A stretch of DNA of 64,000 nt from Excoecaria cochinchinensis (GCA_947683425.1 CANTUQ010000055.1:21012001-21076000); one strand, 5' to 3'; positions 44,268 through 56,400 are shown, numbered from the stretch's first letter. Numbers and translations are program-made. The notes: generated by a model from the letters alone, not told the origin.

Positions 44268-45815
44268 AATGTTGTCCCGGTAGCCAAGAAGGATGGTAAA
44301 GTAGGCGTATGTATAGACTACCAAGATCTGAATAAGGCTTATCCAAACGATGACTTTCCACTGCCTCACATAGATGTACTGGTAGACAGTGTAGCCGCTT
44401 GCATGATGTACAGCTTCGTGGATGGTTATGTAGATTATAATCAAATCCTTAACAAGATAGCCAATCGAATTAAGATAGCCTTCATCACAGAATGGGGAAC
44501 TTTTGCTTATTGAGTGATGCCATTTGGTTTGAAGAATGCAGGTGCAACTTATCAGAGAATGGCAACTAGGATTCTAGATGACTTGATCCATAAGGAGGTA
44601 GAGGTATACGTGGATGATATGATGATCATGTCATCCACTAGAGGAGGTCACTTCGAGGCTCTAGAAAAATTCTTCCAGAGGATCGGTACGTATAACTTGC
44701 GGCTAAATCAAAAGAAATGCATCTTTGGTGTCACCTCAGGGAAGCTATTAGGACATGTGGTTAGCCAGAGGGGGATTGAGATTGACCCAGACAAAGTCAA
44801 GGCCATTCGAGAAATGCCAGTACCTCAGAATGAAAAGGATGTCAGAAGCTTTTTGGGTAAATTGAAGTATGTCAGCAGGTTTATCGCCAAGCTTACTTCA
44901 ATTTGTGAACCAATCTTCAAGCTACTCAGAAAGAACTAACCTGTAGTGTGGAATGAAAACTGCCAAAAAGCTTTCAACACCATCGGGGAGTATTTGTTGA
45001 ATCCACCGGTTCTGAGACCACCGTAGCCGGTCAAACCACTTATTCTGTATTTGACCATAGAGGATAGCTTCGTAGACGCCATGATGGCTCAGGAGGATGA
45101 GTTTGGAGTGGAGTTTGTGGTCTATTACCTCGGTAAGAAGTTCCTTGCCTACGAGATCAAATACGTAAAAGTAGAAAAGATCTGTCTTGCGGTAATTTGG
45201 GCCTCCAAGAAGTTGAGACACTATTTTCAATCCTACATGGTACAGGCAGTGGCGAAACAGAACCCTCTCAGATACCTACAGGAAGCTCCATCTTTGTTTG
45301 GAAAAATGGAGAGATGGATATTGTTGTTACAAGAATTCGATGTTAAATATATCACCCAGAAAACTATTAAGGTGCGTGCAGTGGCGGTGTTTTTGGCAGA
45401 GCACCCGATCTAAGGAGATTCGTATGAATTCAATTTCCCAGACGAGGATGTGGCAGCTATCACGATTGGCAGTTGCACTTTGATGTGGCTGTGAACAGCA
45501 AGGGGGCAGGAGTAGGGATTATTCTAACAACCCCGAATGATGAGAAACTCCCTTTATCTAAGAAATTAAGATATAAAGCCACCAACAATGAAGCTGAATA
45601 TAAAGCATGCACTTTCGGGTTAGAAGCATTGATAGCTTTGGGGAACGTGTAGGTATTTGGAAATTCATCGCTGGTGATCAATCATATTAGGGGTGAATGG
45701 GCTGTTAAAAAAGAGCGGTTGGTCCCATATGTGAAGTACTTAAAAGATTTGAGAGATCAGTTTGAAGTGGGCACCTTTCACTTTGTTCCTAGAGATGAGA
45801 ACCAGTTAGTGGACG
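44268..45815 (+). pseudogene. Element H: Tat RT-RNase H fragment
   Basis: Starts in RT at NVVPVAKK and runs through YVDDMM, gypsy RNase H and most of the archaeal-type RNase H to RDENQL. It is closely related to element C. Stops at TGA 44511-44513, TAA 44936-44938, TAG near 45026 and TAA near 45412 occur where C keeps Arg, Gln, Gln and Gln. The second RNase H has FDVA for FDGA and GNSS for GDSS, so two acidic-site motifs are altered. Both ends are cut by LTRs (E and J). Confidence 0.87.
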
Positions 45816-47323
45816 TGTCACACCCCAACCTGGCCCTAGTCGGGATTAGCATGCGAAGTCGGGATCGGAAGGGTATTTCAGTAATTTGAGTATGAGAATT
45901 TGGATAATAAGGACTTAATGGTAATTAATTAATTAAGTGTGTTAAGAAGAGAAGTGCTAGTGTGTGTGCTTGTGGTGTATGGAAGTAGGATATGAGTGGT
46001 TTTGGAAATGATTGGATGTGACTCAAGTATGGTACTTTGATTTGGAAAGTTTGAGTGGATTTTATGGTCCAATTGAGTGCTGCCAAGTGGACTGTTAGGT
46101 GGGCATTGAAAGAAGAAAAAGAAGAAGTAAGAGGAAGAGAGAAGAGGGAACACAGATTTTTGGTTTGGCTTTCCCGTCCTCTCCTCTCACGCCCTCTCTT
46201 CTTCTTCTCTTCTCCTTTCTCGCTTCTCCTTTCTTTCTCATTTGGCTTGAGTTGTGTTTGGCTTTAAGTGAGGCTGCTTTGAAGAGGTTAGTTGGTTTAA
46301 GGTTTTCTACGTGCTCCTGTTCTTCTTCATCTTCCTGGTTTTGTCTTCAATTAGGGTTTGAACTAAGGAATTGTGGGTTTTGTTGTGCAAGCTTTGGATT
46401 GTATGAAGAAGCATAATAAAGGCAAGGACAAGTTGAGATTTGAGGATTGAAGCTGGAAGCGTGATTTTTGGATCGTCATTTCCAGGTTTGGGAGTGTTTT
46501 GATTGCATGCAATGTTTGGGAGCTCTGTGTTCTTTATTTCGGTTTTGGGTTTTTGGTCTCTGCCCCATTTTCTTCTTGGATTATGAATGGTTTTTGGTGT
46601 TTGATTTCCAGTAATTGAATGATTGAGATGAGTTTATGCAAGTCTTGTTTTGGGTATTGTGTTTGTATGCATGATTTTGAATCAAAGATCAGATTGATGC
46701 ATTTAGGGCTTACTGTAATTTTTAGGGTTTATGTTAAATGTGGTTATGCTTGATTTTGGATGTTTGATTAATTTCTGGAATGCTGAGTTTAGTTTAATCT
46801 CGAGTATGTTGGGTTATGCATCTGAGTGATAAGGTAAGAGTTTATGCATGATTGAATGAATTCTGAGTGGTTTTAGAAAGAATTTCTGGGAAAACGATGG
46901 GAAATCTGCAGGTTTGCGATAGCGGGGAAGAAGAAGGAAGCAGCTCACGCGACGTGAGCTATGCTCACGTGAAGTGAGCCATGCTCACGCTAGGTGAGCA
47001 ATGCTCACGCGGCGTGAGCTATGCTCACGCGGCGTGAGCAACCTTCACGTGACGTGAAGGTTGCTCAGGTCTTCCGATTCTTCTGTTTTGCTTCTGTTCT
47101 TCTTTCCCTAAGCGACCAGTTTTTATAAAATGATTTCCAAACGGTTTTTATGGTATTTTTCTTTACTGTGTGCTATGTTATCTTGTTGATATGATTGATT
47201 ATCCCCAATTTATTTGGTATTAATAATATGTTATCTATGATAAGTTATATGTGGTATTTTGGAATAAGTTTTGGATTACAGTGATCCTGTTAAATGATTG
47301 AGGGATTTCAATGGTATGGTTTG
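45816..47323 (+). repeat. Element J: truncated LTR related to element B
   Basis: Starts TGTCACACCCC and follows element B's LTR in order (GGGTATTTC, GGATAATAAGGACTT, TTAATTAATTAAGT, pyrimidine-rich leader). It is interrupted at 47324 by element G. It has a compact dyad array at 46942-47066. Confidence 0.75.
46942..47066. repeat. Dyad array, CTCACG type, element J
   Basis: Six inverted repeats at a strict period of about 20 bp, e.g. GCTCACGCGGCGTGAGC, joined by AT. The last unit has TTCACG/CGTGAA, with both arms changed together. The array sits about 1.1 kb into the LTR, as in elements A and B. Confidence 0.85.
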
Positions 47324-49112
47324 TGACACGACTTCAGCAAGTGTACTGAATCGACAAGTAATATAATGGAGTAAAATTATGACTCCGAGTTATCGTACCC
47401 AAGGGACTGAACACGCAAGTTATGAAAATTGAATGTATGCTAAAGAATTCCCAGTTATTGGATTGATTAAATTATAACTAAACTAAAACTAATAAATTAA
47501 TCGACTACTGTACTGGTTAAGTAAAAATAAATTAAATGACAGTAAAACTAGCCAAGATAAAAGTGAATAAAAACGAGAAAAGATATCAAATTGTAAAAGC
47601 GTTGTTCAAGTTCACTCATCCACCCCTTACCCAAATATGAATAAAATCAACCTATGAATCTTATATGAAAGAAATCGGGATAACCCTCTTAACCCAAGCG
47701 TCCCATTCCGGAGCAAGCTATTCTAATCGCATAACGTCCCATTCCGGAGCAAGTCATACAACTAGCCTAATCACGGGTCTAAAATCCTAGGTTCGGTTTG
47801 CTTTCCCATTCCGGAGTCAAACATCCCAATACCTCATTATTTCGCTCATCACTCAAATCTTAAATCATAAAATCCTGTCCATTTAGATTCCCATTCCGGA
47901 GTAGTCTAAACACCACAGCAAACATGATAGAAAATTCTGAGAATAAAATACATTCATGGCATCCAATTAACAAATTCATTCACCAATATAGACATATGAA
48001 ATAAATCATTCATCACAATTGGAAACTGAACTGAAAAACGAAAATCCATAAACAAGCAATAAACACCAGCAAAATAAACCAATCTTTCATACATAAACTC
48101 AATAGATGTTCATCATTCACATCTTAGATATAGGAGATTCAGAGATCCCCCGAACAACTAAACGACTACTCACAATCCATTACAAAATCAAAAGAGTAAA
48201 AGAAAGAATAAACCCTGAAATTCATTGAGAAAATTCCGGTTGAATTGCTCGATCTTCGATCTCTTTCTTCAAATCTTCAATGGAGAAAATAACTAAAATT
48301 CTGGAAAAACTAACTAAGAACTAGCAAAACTCTTGAAATTGAGCTATGAAACTAAAGCAAATTAATCTCAATTACTAATCGAAAACCAAAAACAAGAACG
48401 AAAATTGAAGTTTAGGACCGAAGAATATCTCTCAAAATCTCAGCTGCAAAAACTAATAACAAAAATTAACTAAAAAAATCGGAACCCTAGCCAAATAGAA
48501 AAGTTCGTTTTTATAGTTCCAGATGGGTCACGGTGACAATGAAATTCATTGTCACCGTGTTCAGTCGAGAATTTCAAATCTTTTCACGCACAAGAAATGG
48601 GTCACGGTGACAATGAAATTCATTGTCACCGTGAGGTCTTCGAAGTTTGCTTCTGTCCAGGATTTAGCTATGTCACGGTCACAATGAAAACCATTGTGAC
48701 CGTGATGTATGTGCTTCTTTGATTCTGCCTTGAGGATTTTTATGTCACGGTCACAATGGAATTGATTGTCACCGTGACATACCTCCTACTTGCATTCTGC
48801 CCAATCATTCACGATGTCACGGTCACAATGAAATCCATTGTGACCGTGACCCATCTAGGCCAGCTCCTGACTCCCACTTCTCTTCATGTCACGGTCACAA
48901 TGAATTTCATTGTGACCGTGATGTAACTAGAACCTCACCTGCAAAGTGTCATAAAAATCAATCAAAAACTATCTATAATGCATCAAAATTCCAATTTGAC
49001 TAAAATTAGTAAAATCAACCTAAAGGAAACAAAACCTAACACAAAAACGCAACTAAACACCTAAAATCATATAAAAACACTATGAAAACTAAACACTATA
49101 TTGAAGTTATCA
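47324..49112 (-). repeat. Element G 3' LTR
   Basis: 1789 bp, TGACACGACTTC to GAAGTTATCA. It includes repeated CCCATTCCGGAG segments (47700-47900), a dyad array at 48527-48925 and a minus-strand TATA box at 48507-48517. Confidence 0.9.
48507..48925 (-). promoter_or_regulatory. Element G LTR promoter: dyad array and TATA box
   Basis: Six inverted-repeat units (about 48528-48560, 48601-48634, 48671-48706, 48743-48780, 48815-48850, 48887-48924), arms TCACGGTGACAATG or TCACGGTCACAATG. The minus-strand TATA box CTATAAAAACG (48507-48517) starts about 10 bp beyond the last unit. Confidence 0.75.
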
Positions 49113-49150
49113 AAATACCCCACACTTAGACTTTGCTCGTCCTCGAGTAA
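49113..49150 (-). other. Element G polypurine tract and pre-PPT hairpin
   Basis: The minus strand shows a hairpin TTACTCG-AGGA-CGAGCAA (49133-49150) then AGTGTGGGGTATTTT abutting the 3' LTR. The loop AGGA matches element A's pre-PPT hairpin. Confidence 0.7.
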
Positions 49151-50806
49151 ATGAATTATCCAAATTCCTAAAATTTCAAACTCTAACTCAGAATATGAAA
49201 ACTTAACAACAGTCATAGCACCAAGTAGAAGGGTCTTAGTTACAAATTCTCAAATCAATTTATATCAAGTAATTTCACACGTGTGTGTGTGCTAGGCTCA
49301 AAACCAAATTTCTCTTTTCAAAACAAAACAACCAATGCATTCCAGTAATTGAGCAAAGAAATTGAATATGCAAATGAATTCGCATATAGGTTTCGCGCTT
49401 AAAACTCAGGATAATCATACGCCTTTCCTTTAGCACCGGAACCACAAGGGTCATCTCCACTTAAACAACTCAAACCAAGAATAGAATCAAAAGGACTTAT
49501 TCCAGGGTTGTAATGTTAGGTTAAGGTGTTGGCTAACAAGAAAAGTTAAAGAATTCAAACTAAGAATTTACCACTTTACCTAAAATTCAACTAACCAAAC
49601 TGAACAAAATTGTCCAGATCCTACCTTCAATTCACCCATAATTTCCAATGTTGTCTACTTCTCCATACATAATATTGCATTGAACTCAACAACAACAAAA
49701 TGATGAATTTCCCTTTTAATTCACTTTTAAATCCAATTCTGTAATTATGAGTATATCTTTCTCTACTCAAAGGTACCCCACACTTGAATTTTTCTATATT
49801 CAATACATCAAAATTGACCACTAAAAACCACAGAACTCATCAAACTTTCATCATCAATTTTTTTCTTTTTTTTTTCTTTTTTTTTCTTTATTTTTCTTTC
49901 TCTTCTTTTTATTTTTTTTTCTGGGGTACCCAAAGTCTAGAATTTCTTATACCCATCTAATGAGGGAAAGTTTAACATCATACTAAATAATGCCCACAAA
50001 ATTCAACAATTCTTCTCACACTTCTACTATTTCAACAATAGATACTCTTATTCAACTTTCAATGATATTCCAACCCAATCCTAGAGTGGCGAATTCTTAG
50101 AAACGGGTAGGCAAAGGCATTTAGGCTAAATGGTAAAATAATAGTGTAACAAGAAAATTTCGTAGTACGCTTTTAGCATACTAAATCAGCTCAACGGGGC
50201 TATCAATGGAAATAATATAAACAGGTAGGTCTAAAGCTGTTTAAAAATGGCTGTCAAAGAACAAATTGCCTTAATCATGTCCTAAACTTGTTTCAGTTAT
50301 TATCATGTTTCGAAGGGTGATGAGGAAGGTTCTAATTATCCTACCATTCCTTCACTCAAAAACTCTTACGCACCGGATTTTTTTTCAAATTTTTACAAAC
50401 AAGCCTATAGTGCATAAAAGATTGGAAATCACAAGATATATGACCGATTGAGATTCTATTTGCTTCTAAAACTTCCAACTACTCGTATGCCAAGATCAGT
50501 TTTTAAGATATACTATTCTCCAATTAATGTTCAAAACATTCACAACAGGAATAACTGAGGTTAAGCTAAACTAAGATAAGGATATTTAGGCAACCGTAAT
50601 AAAGTGCAAATAAACTAAAACAGAACTAACCATGCATCATACATCAATGGAATGACTGTTAATTACATGTATAATGCAAAATTAATGTCTCCTACCCCCC
50701 ACATAAAAAACTTGCTGTCCCCAGCAAGTAATAATATTACAGATCAAAAAAGAAAAATAAAAATAAAATAAACAAAAGTCAAAACAAAAGATAAGGGTCT
50801 CCCTGA
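49151..50806 (-). other. Element G 3' untranslated region with a second hairpin-PPT
   Basis: No gene. It contains a T-rich block (49858-49920) and, just past the env-like ORF, a perfect hairpin ACTTGCTG-TCCC-CAGCAAGT (50710-50729), followed on the minus strand by GTGGGGGGTAGGAG (about 50691-50704), which resembles a second polypurine tract. Confidence 0.5.
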
Positions 50807-51991
50807 TCATAGATCGGATGGTGGTGGCGGTGGGGGGAAATGTGCAGCAAATCTGGACGTCAGAGACGCCATGCCATAAAGCACTTGCTCTATCTGAGAT
50901 CGGAGCTCAGTCTGGGTGGCGGAAATACTATCCATCCGCTCCATAAGCGCGTCATAATGTGCTGACGATAACGGCTGGGGCTCGGGAGCTGGGGGAGCGT
51001 GTGCCTCTGGATCCTCCTCCTGCTCATGTGGTAAACCGCCCAAACCTCGCTCAACTCCATGTAAATACTCCTCCCTAGTGGACAACCGAAAACCATCGGC
51101 CATTGTCACATCCTTCACGAGTACCTTCATGTTAATGAGCATTTTCTGATCGATGGTGGCAACAGAAGGCAGTGATTTGTATTTTTTTAACGGATGGCGG
51201 ACGCGCTTGGTAATGGCGGTTACAAATCCTCCTAGTGCAATTTTTGTGACTTTCTTCGACTTCCATTGCATCTCCTCCAGTTTATGCCAGAAATGTGTGG
51301 CTCCATTTATTCGGACACCATGGATCATGCACGCAAGAAATAGGGCTTCCGGCAAGTTCACTTGGCCCGCTGAATCGGCATGGCTGAGCAGAGATAACGA
51401 AAAAAATCTGTGGAGGATCCGCAAAATGTGACTGTTCAGATGATGGGCCTTCGTTTTTCCTGAGACATATTGCGTGGCAGTCACAGTATCTCGAATGATT
51501 GCCCACGCGCCATCTTTAGTGTAATCCTCATACCAATCCGGAACCAAATGTGGAAATCCAAGATATTCTGAAAATTCATGGAAGGTTAGGTTATACTCAA
51601 TCGAATCCAAGAAGAATGAAACAGAACCTGGATCCGTGATGAGATTGCGGCCTGGTCTACACGTGACAGTGGACACAAAATCCCTCGTCAAGGTGGGGTA
51701 AACTTTCTCGTTGAGCATAAATACCCGCTCCCAGCCAATGTTGCCTATAAGTTGCTGGACTTCATTCTTGATTCCGATTTTTTCCAACAGTCCAAAATCC
51801 AAATAACTCGTTGGGATGAACGAGCATTTGGTGAACCGAGCATATGGAACCTTTTTAGCAGCTGGTACCCATGTTGGCACCTTTGAAATGTCTACTGAAT
51901 CCGTGCTGGGGGGTTGGCTGCCAGAGCTAGAAGCAGATGCTGTGCTTTTCCGTTTTGGAGCCACTGCATAAAAGAAAACAACCAATTTCAA
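50807..51991 (-). CDS. Element G env-like/ATHILA ORF1 protein
   Basis: Intact frame of 394 codons, of which about 385 remain after the predicted splice (exon from 51963). The N-terminus is basic (APKRKS) and Ser-rich; the conserved core has FGLLEKIGI, GW, an LTFHEFSEYLGFP motif, LRILHRFF, VNLPEALFLA and GGFVTAITKRV; then a short coiled-coil-like stretch and a proline-rich C-terminus. I see no convincing signal peptide or transmembrane segment in the spliced form; the hydrophobic first residues of the open frame lie in the intron. The family is the plant retrotransposon ORF1/ATHILA group (recalled). The basic start suggests a nuclear rather than membrane protein. Function unknown. Confidence 0.78.
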   Translation of the reverse strand: MKLVVFFYAVAPKRKSTASASSSGSQPPSTDSVDISKVPTWVPAAKKVPYARFTKCSFIPTSYLDFGLLEKIGIKNEVQQLIGNIGWERVFMLNEKVYPTLTRDFVSTVTCRPGRNLITDPGSVSFFLDSIEYNLTFHEFSEYLGFPHLVPDWYEDYTKDGAWAIIRDTVTATQYVSGKTKAHHLNSHILRILHRFFSLSLLSHADSAGQVNLPEALFLACMIHGVRINGATHFWHKLEEMQWKSKKVTKIALGGFVTAITKRVRHPLKKYKSLPSVATIDQKMLINMKVLVKDVTMADGFRLSTREEYLHGVERGLGGLPHEQEEDPEAHAPPAPEPQPLSSAHYDALMERMDSISATQTELRSQIEQVLYGMASLTSRFAAHFPPPPPPSDL

Positions 51992-52674
51992 ATAACAAAG
52001 TAAGTTGAAACAACAATGGCTACTACTTTACTCAGCATTTAACAATCCATTTTACCCAACTTATGCATCCCCTAACTGAGTCTGCATCCCCCAACTGAGT
52101 CTGATTTGTCAAATTGATATCCACTCATGAGTAGGTTTAGAATGTGCAATGACAACTTTAAAACACAGTTACACATAAAGGGATATAGAATTAGGCATGT
52201 CAATATGTTAAAATTTGCAGAAGTTGGGGAATAAACTCTATGGGATATTTTATCAAACATTTGGTGAGCATGTATTTAAACGTACTAGAATTGAAAACTA
52301 ATGGCACTAACAATCCCCCAAATTGGCAATAAACAACCATTAAGTGCACAACCAACAGGTTAAAATCAGTAAAAGTCCAAGTCGATTCCAAATTTGATGA
52401 AAACCATTAACCCAACGTTAAATGCAAATAAAGCCCTAAATGTCCTACTTCCCATATAATCACGTTCAGGAGTAAGGATCAACATTAAGAAGGGAAGTAA
52501 GAAAGAAAAAGGGTTCACACCAAGATTTCATCACAATAATTGAGAACATCATGGAATTTTGGAACAAAACTACCAAGAACAACATAGTAATAGGGAACGA
52601 GAAAGAACAGGGGATGAGAGGAGGAGACAAACTAAATTTAAAATTAAAATAGAAGGAAGAGAAATGTACTTACT
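51964..52674 (-). other. Predicted intron before the element G env-like ORF
   Basis: Donor ACAA|GTAAGTAC (intron from 52673) and acceptor TTTTCTTTTATGCAG (ending 51964). Joining the exons places an A before TGGCTCC, giving the plant-consensus start AACAATGGCT. Exon 1 (about 52790-52674) has no ATG of its own. Confidence 0.65.
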
Positions 52675-52800
52675 TGTTGTAGATAATTCGGGATGATGGT
52701 CTAAAAAGAGAAAAGATATACACAGAATGCAGAGAAAATAAATCGTGTTCGTGAGAGTGAAATAGGTGTGAAAAAGTGAGAGAGAAAAATAGAAAACTGG

Positions 52801-53221
52801 GATTTTAAAACTTCCTTTCGTTGGTCACGGTCACAATGAATTTCATTGTGACCGTGACACATAAAAAATTTGCATTCCAAAATTGAACCGCCATGGGGTC
52901 ACGGTGACAATGAAATCCATTGTCACCGTGACATTACCAAATTGGAAAACAGAATCGAATGTGCAATATGTCACGGTCACAATGAAATTCATTGTGACCG
53001 TGACATAACCCAGTTTGAAAACAGAATGTCACTCACTCTACCTCACGGTGACAATGAAATTCATTGTCACCGTGACATGTGCACTCCTCAAAACAGAATG
53101 TAAATTACCTGATGGTCACGGTCACAATGAATTTCATTGTGACCGTGACATGTGCATCAACCAGAATCCAGAATGCATCCTCATTTGATCACGGTCACAA
53201 TGAATTTCATTGTGACCGTGT
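52801..53221 (-). promoter_or_regulatory. Element G internal dyad-TATA promoter
   Basis: Six inverted-repeat units of the LTR motif (about 52823-52859, 52898-52932, 52969-53005, 53043-53077, 53114-53150, 53188-53220). The TATA-like GTTTTAAAATC (52801-52812) follows about 11 bp later on the minus strand, then a CTCTCTC-rich leader. Spacers share AAAACAGAATG. Bases 53222-53439 hold nothing else I recognise. Confidence 0.7.
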
Positions 53222-53439
53222 CTACCTGCACACTTGCACACATTCATCAATTTCTCCAAATCTCTTGATACAAATGTTTTGAATCTTTTCCAACAAAGCA
53301 TAATTTCTCTTCTAAACCTAAAATTTACAAAATGAAACAAGATTAACTTCCTAGACAAACTACCATTCAATGATACAAATAAATGAAGATAAAAAGTAGT
53401 TCTGCATTTCACAAGTCCGCAGCTGGACTTTTAAAACCG

Positions 53440-56400
53440 TCAAGGATCTATAAGGGTGACGATCGTGGAAGCATTATCAAACGAAGATGTAAAATAAGGC
53501 TTCACACGATGTCCATTTACCTTGAATTCTGTCTCACCCCTCGGGTGTTTCAGCGTTACCACTCCAAACTTGTTCACAGCCACTACTTGATATGGTCCCT
53601 TCCACCTCGACTTCAACTTACCAGGGAATAATCGCAGCCTACTGTCATAAAGAAGTACATGCATCCCAGGCACAACTTCCTTCCGAACTAACTTCCGATC
53701 ATGCCGCTTCTTGGTGATGTCCTTGTATTTGGTGGCATGATCATAAGCCCAGAATCGGTGCTCCTCAAGTTCATTCAGCTGCAAAGACCTGCACTTTCCT
53801 GCATTCTCAAGGTCAAAATTTAGAAATTTCGTAGCCCAATAGGCTTTATGTTCTAATTCCACCGGAAGATGATAGGACTTCCCATAAACCAGCCTAAAGG
53901 GGGACATCCCTATTGGTGTCTTGAAAGCAGTCCTATAGGCCCATAGAGCTTCGTCTAACCTAAGGTACCAATCTTTCCTAGAGGAATTTACCGTTTTTTC
54001 TAAAATGGCCTTTAATTCCCTATTTGACACTTCTACTTGACCATTAGCCTGAGCATGATATGGGGTTGTGACTTTATGCCTAACGCCAAATTTCTTTAAT
54101 AAAGCATTGAATTGGTGATTAACAAAATGTTTACCACCATCGCTTATAATGGCTCTAGGAGCTCCATAACGGGTAAAAATATTTTTTCTTAAAAATTCTA
54201 ACACAATTCGTGCATCACAAGTCCTAGTAGCTACAGCTTCAACCCATTTACTAACATAATCCACTGCTACTTGAATGTATTCAAACCCGTATGAAACCGG
54301 AAAAGGTCCCATGAAATCTATTCCCCAAACATCGAATAATTCAACCTCAAGCACATTTGTTAAGGGCATCTCATCACGTTTGGATATATTTCCTACTCTT
54401 TGGCATCTATCACAACTTTTCACATAATATTGGACATCTTTAAACATTGTTGGCCAATAAAAACAAGAAGATAGAATTTTCATTACCGTTCTATTCGGCC
54501 CATGATGTCCACCAGCTTCTCCACTGTGACAAGCTGTGATGATTGCACTGGTCTCCGCATCTGAGATACACCGTCTTAACACTTGGTCAGCGCATAATTT
54601 GAAAATATAGGGATCATCCCATATGTAGTGTCTCGCATCCGCACGCAATTTCTTCTTTTGCTGCCATGAAAAATCCTTTGGCATAAAGCCCCCTGCAAGA
54701 AAATTAGCAATATTAGCAAACCAAGGTACAGAATTTTCACAGGAAAATACAGCACAAATATGCTCATCGGGAAATAAATCTAAAATTTCCCCTTTTTCAA
54801 TACGATCATTTTCCAATCGGGACAGATGATCTGCCACAAAATTCTCAGCGCCCTTCTTATCCTTAATTTGCAAATCGAATTCCTGCAACAAAAGTACCCA
54901 TCGAATCAGCCTTGGTTTTGATTCCTTCTTTGCGAATAAATGCCTCAAGGCTGCATGATCCGACCACACCACCACTTTTGCACCCAGCAAATACGGCCTG
55001 AACTTTTCAAACGCATATACTATCGCGAGAAGTTCTTTCTCTGTGGTGGTGTAATTTACATGTGCTCCTGTCAAAGTGTGACTAGCATAATATATGGCAT
55101 AAAAAATCTTATCTCTTCGTTGTCCAAGCACTGCCCCTATTGCAAAGTCACTAGCATCACACATTAGTTCGAACGGCAAATTCCAATCCGGAGATATAAT
55201 CACCGGAGCTGAAATAAGTCGTTTCTTTAAAGTTTCAAATGCTAACATACATGCACTGTCAAAAACAAAAGGAGCATCTTTCATAAGTAAATTAGACAAG
55301 GGTTTTGCAATTTTTGAAAAATCTTTAATAAAACGCCTGTAAAACCCTGCATGTCCTAAAAAACTTCTTATGCCCTTAACATTTGTCGGAGGTGGTAATT
55401 TTTCAATTACTTCAACTTTGGCCTTATCTACCTCTATCCCATTCTCTGAAATTTTGTGTCCCAGCACTATGCCCTCTCTCACCATAAAATGGCATTTTTC
55501 CCAATTCAATACCAGGTTAGTCTTTTCACACCTCCCTAGTACTAGATCAAGATGCTGCAAACAGCTCTCAAAATCAGCCCCATATATGGTGAAATCATCC
55601 ATGAATACTTCCATAAATTTTTCTATAAAATCATGGAAAATGGCCATCATACACCGCTGAAACGTAGCCGGTGCATTACATAACCCAAAAGGCATTCTCC
55701 TATATGCAAATGTGCCATATGGGCAGGTAAAGGTCATTTTCTCCTGATCCTCAGGGTCTATTGGAATCTGCATATATCCCGAATACCCATCTAAAAAATA
55801 GTAAAACCTATTACCCGCTAACCTTTCTAACATTTGGTCAATAAAAGGTAAAGGAAAATGGTCCTTCCTAGTGGCATTATTTAACCGCCTAAAATCAATG
55901 CAGACTCTCCAACCCATAACTGTACGAGTTGGAATTAACTCATCTAGTTCATTCTTTACCACCGTCATTCCCCCCTTTTTAGGCACACATTGCACAGGAC
56001 TCACCCACTTACTGTCAGAGATAGGATAGATAATACCTGAGTCTAGGAGTTTAAGTACCTCCTTCTTTACTACCTCTTGCATGACTGGATTGAGTCGCCG
56101 TTGAGGCTGAGCTACCGGCTTGCACTCCTCTTCCATTGGGATCCTATGTGTACAGTAGCTTGGGTCAATCCCCTTCAAATCTGAGGTCTTCCAGCCAATG
56201 GCTCCCTTGTGCTTTTTCAGCACCTCTAGCAGCATTGTCTCTTCTGCACCTGACAACAAAGAAGAAATGATTACTGGTTTACTCTCATTATCTAAAAACA
56301 CATACTTCAAGTGAGAGGGAAGAGGTTTAAGTTCAGAATTTGAATCCCCCTCTTTAGGATCAATTTTCTCCTTGCTGTCTTCTATCTCCACACTTGCTAT

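Noticed and set aside
48527..48925. CRISPR-like array: repeats with spacers of similar size
   Set aside because: The repeats are palindromes in a plant retrotransposon LTR, spacers vary in length, the repeats themselves vary, and no cas-like gene exists.
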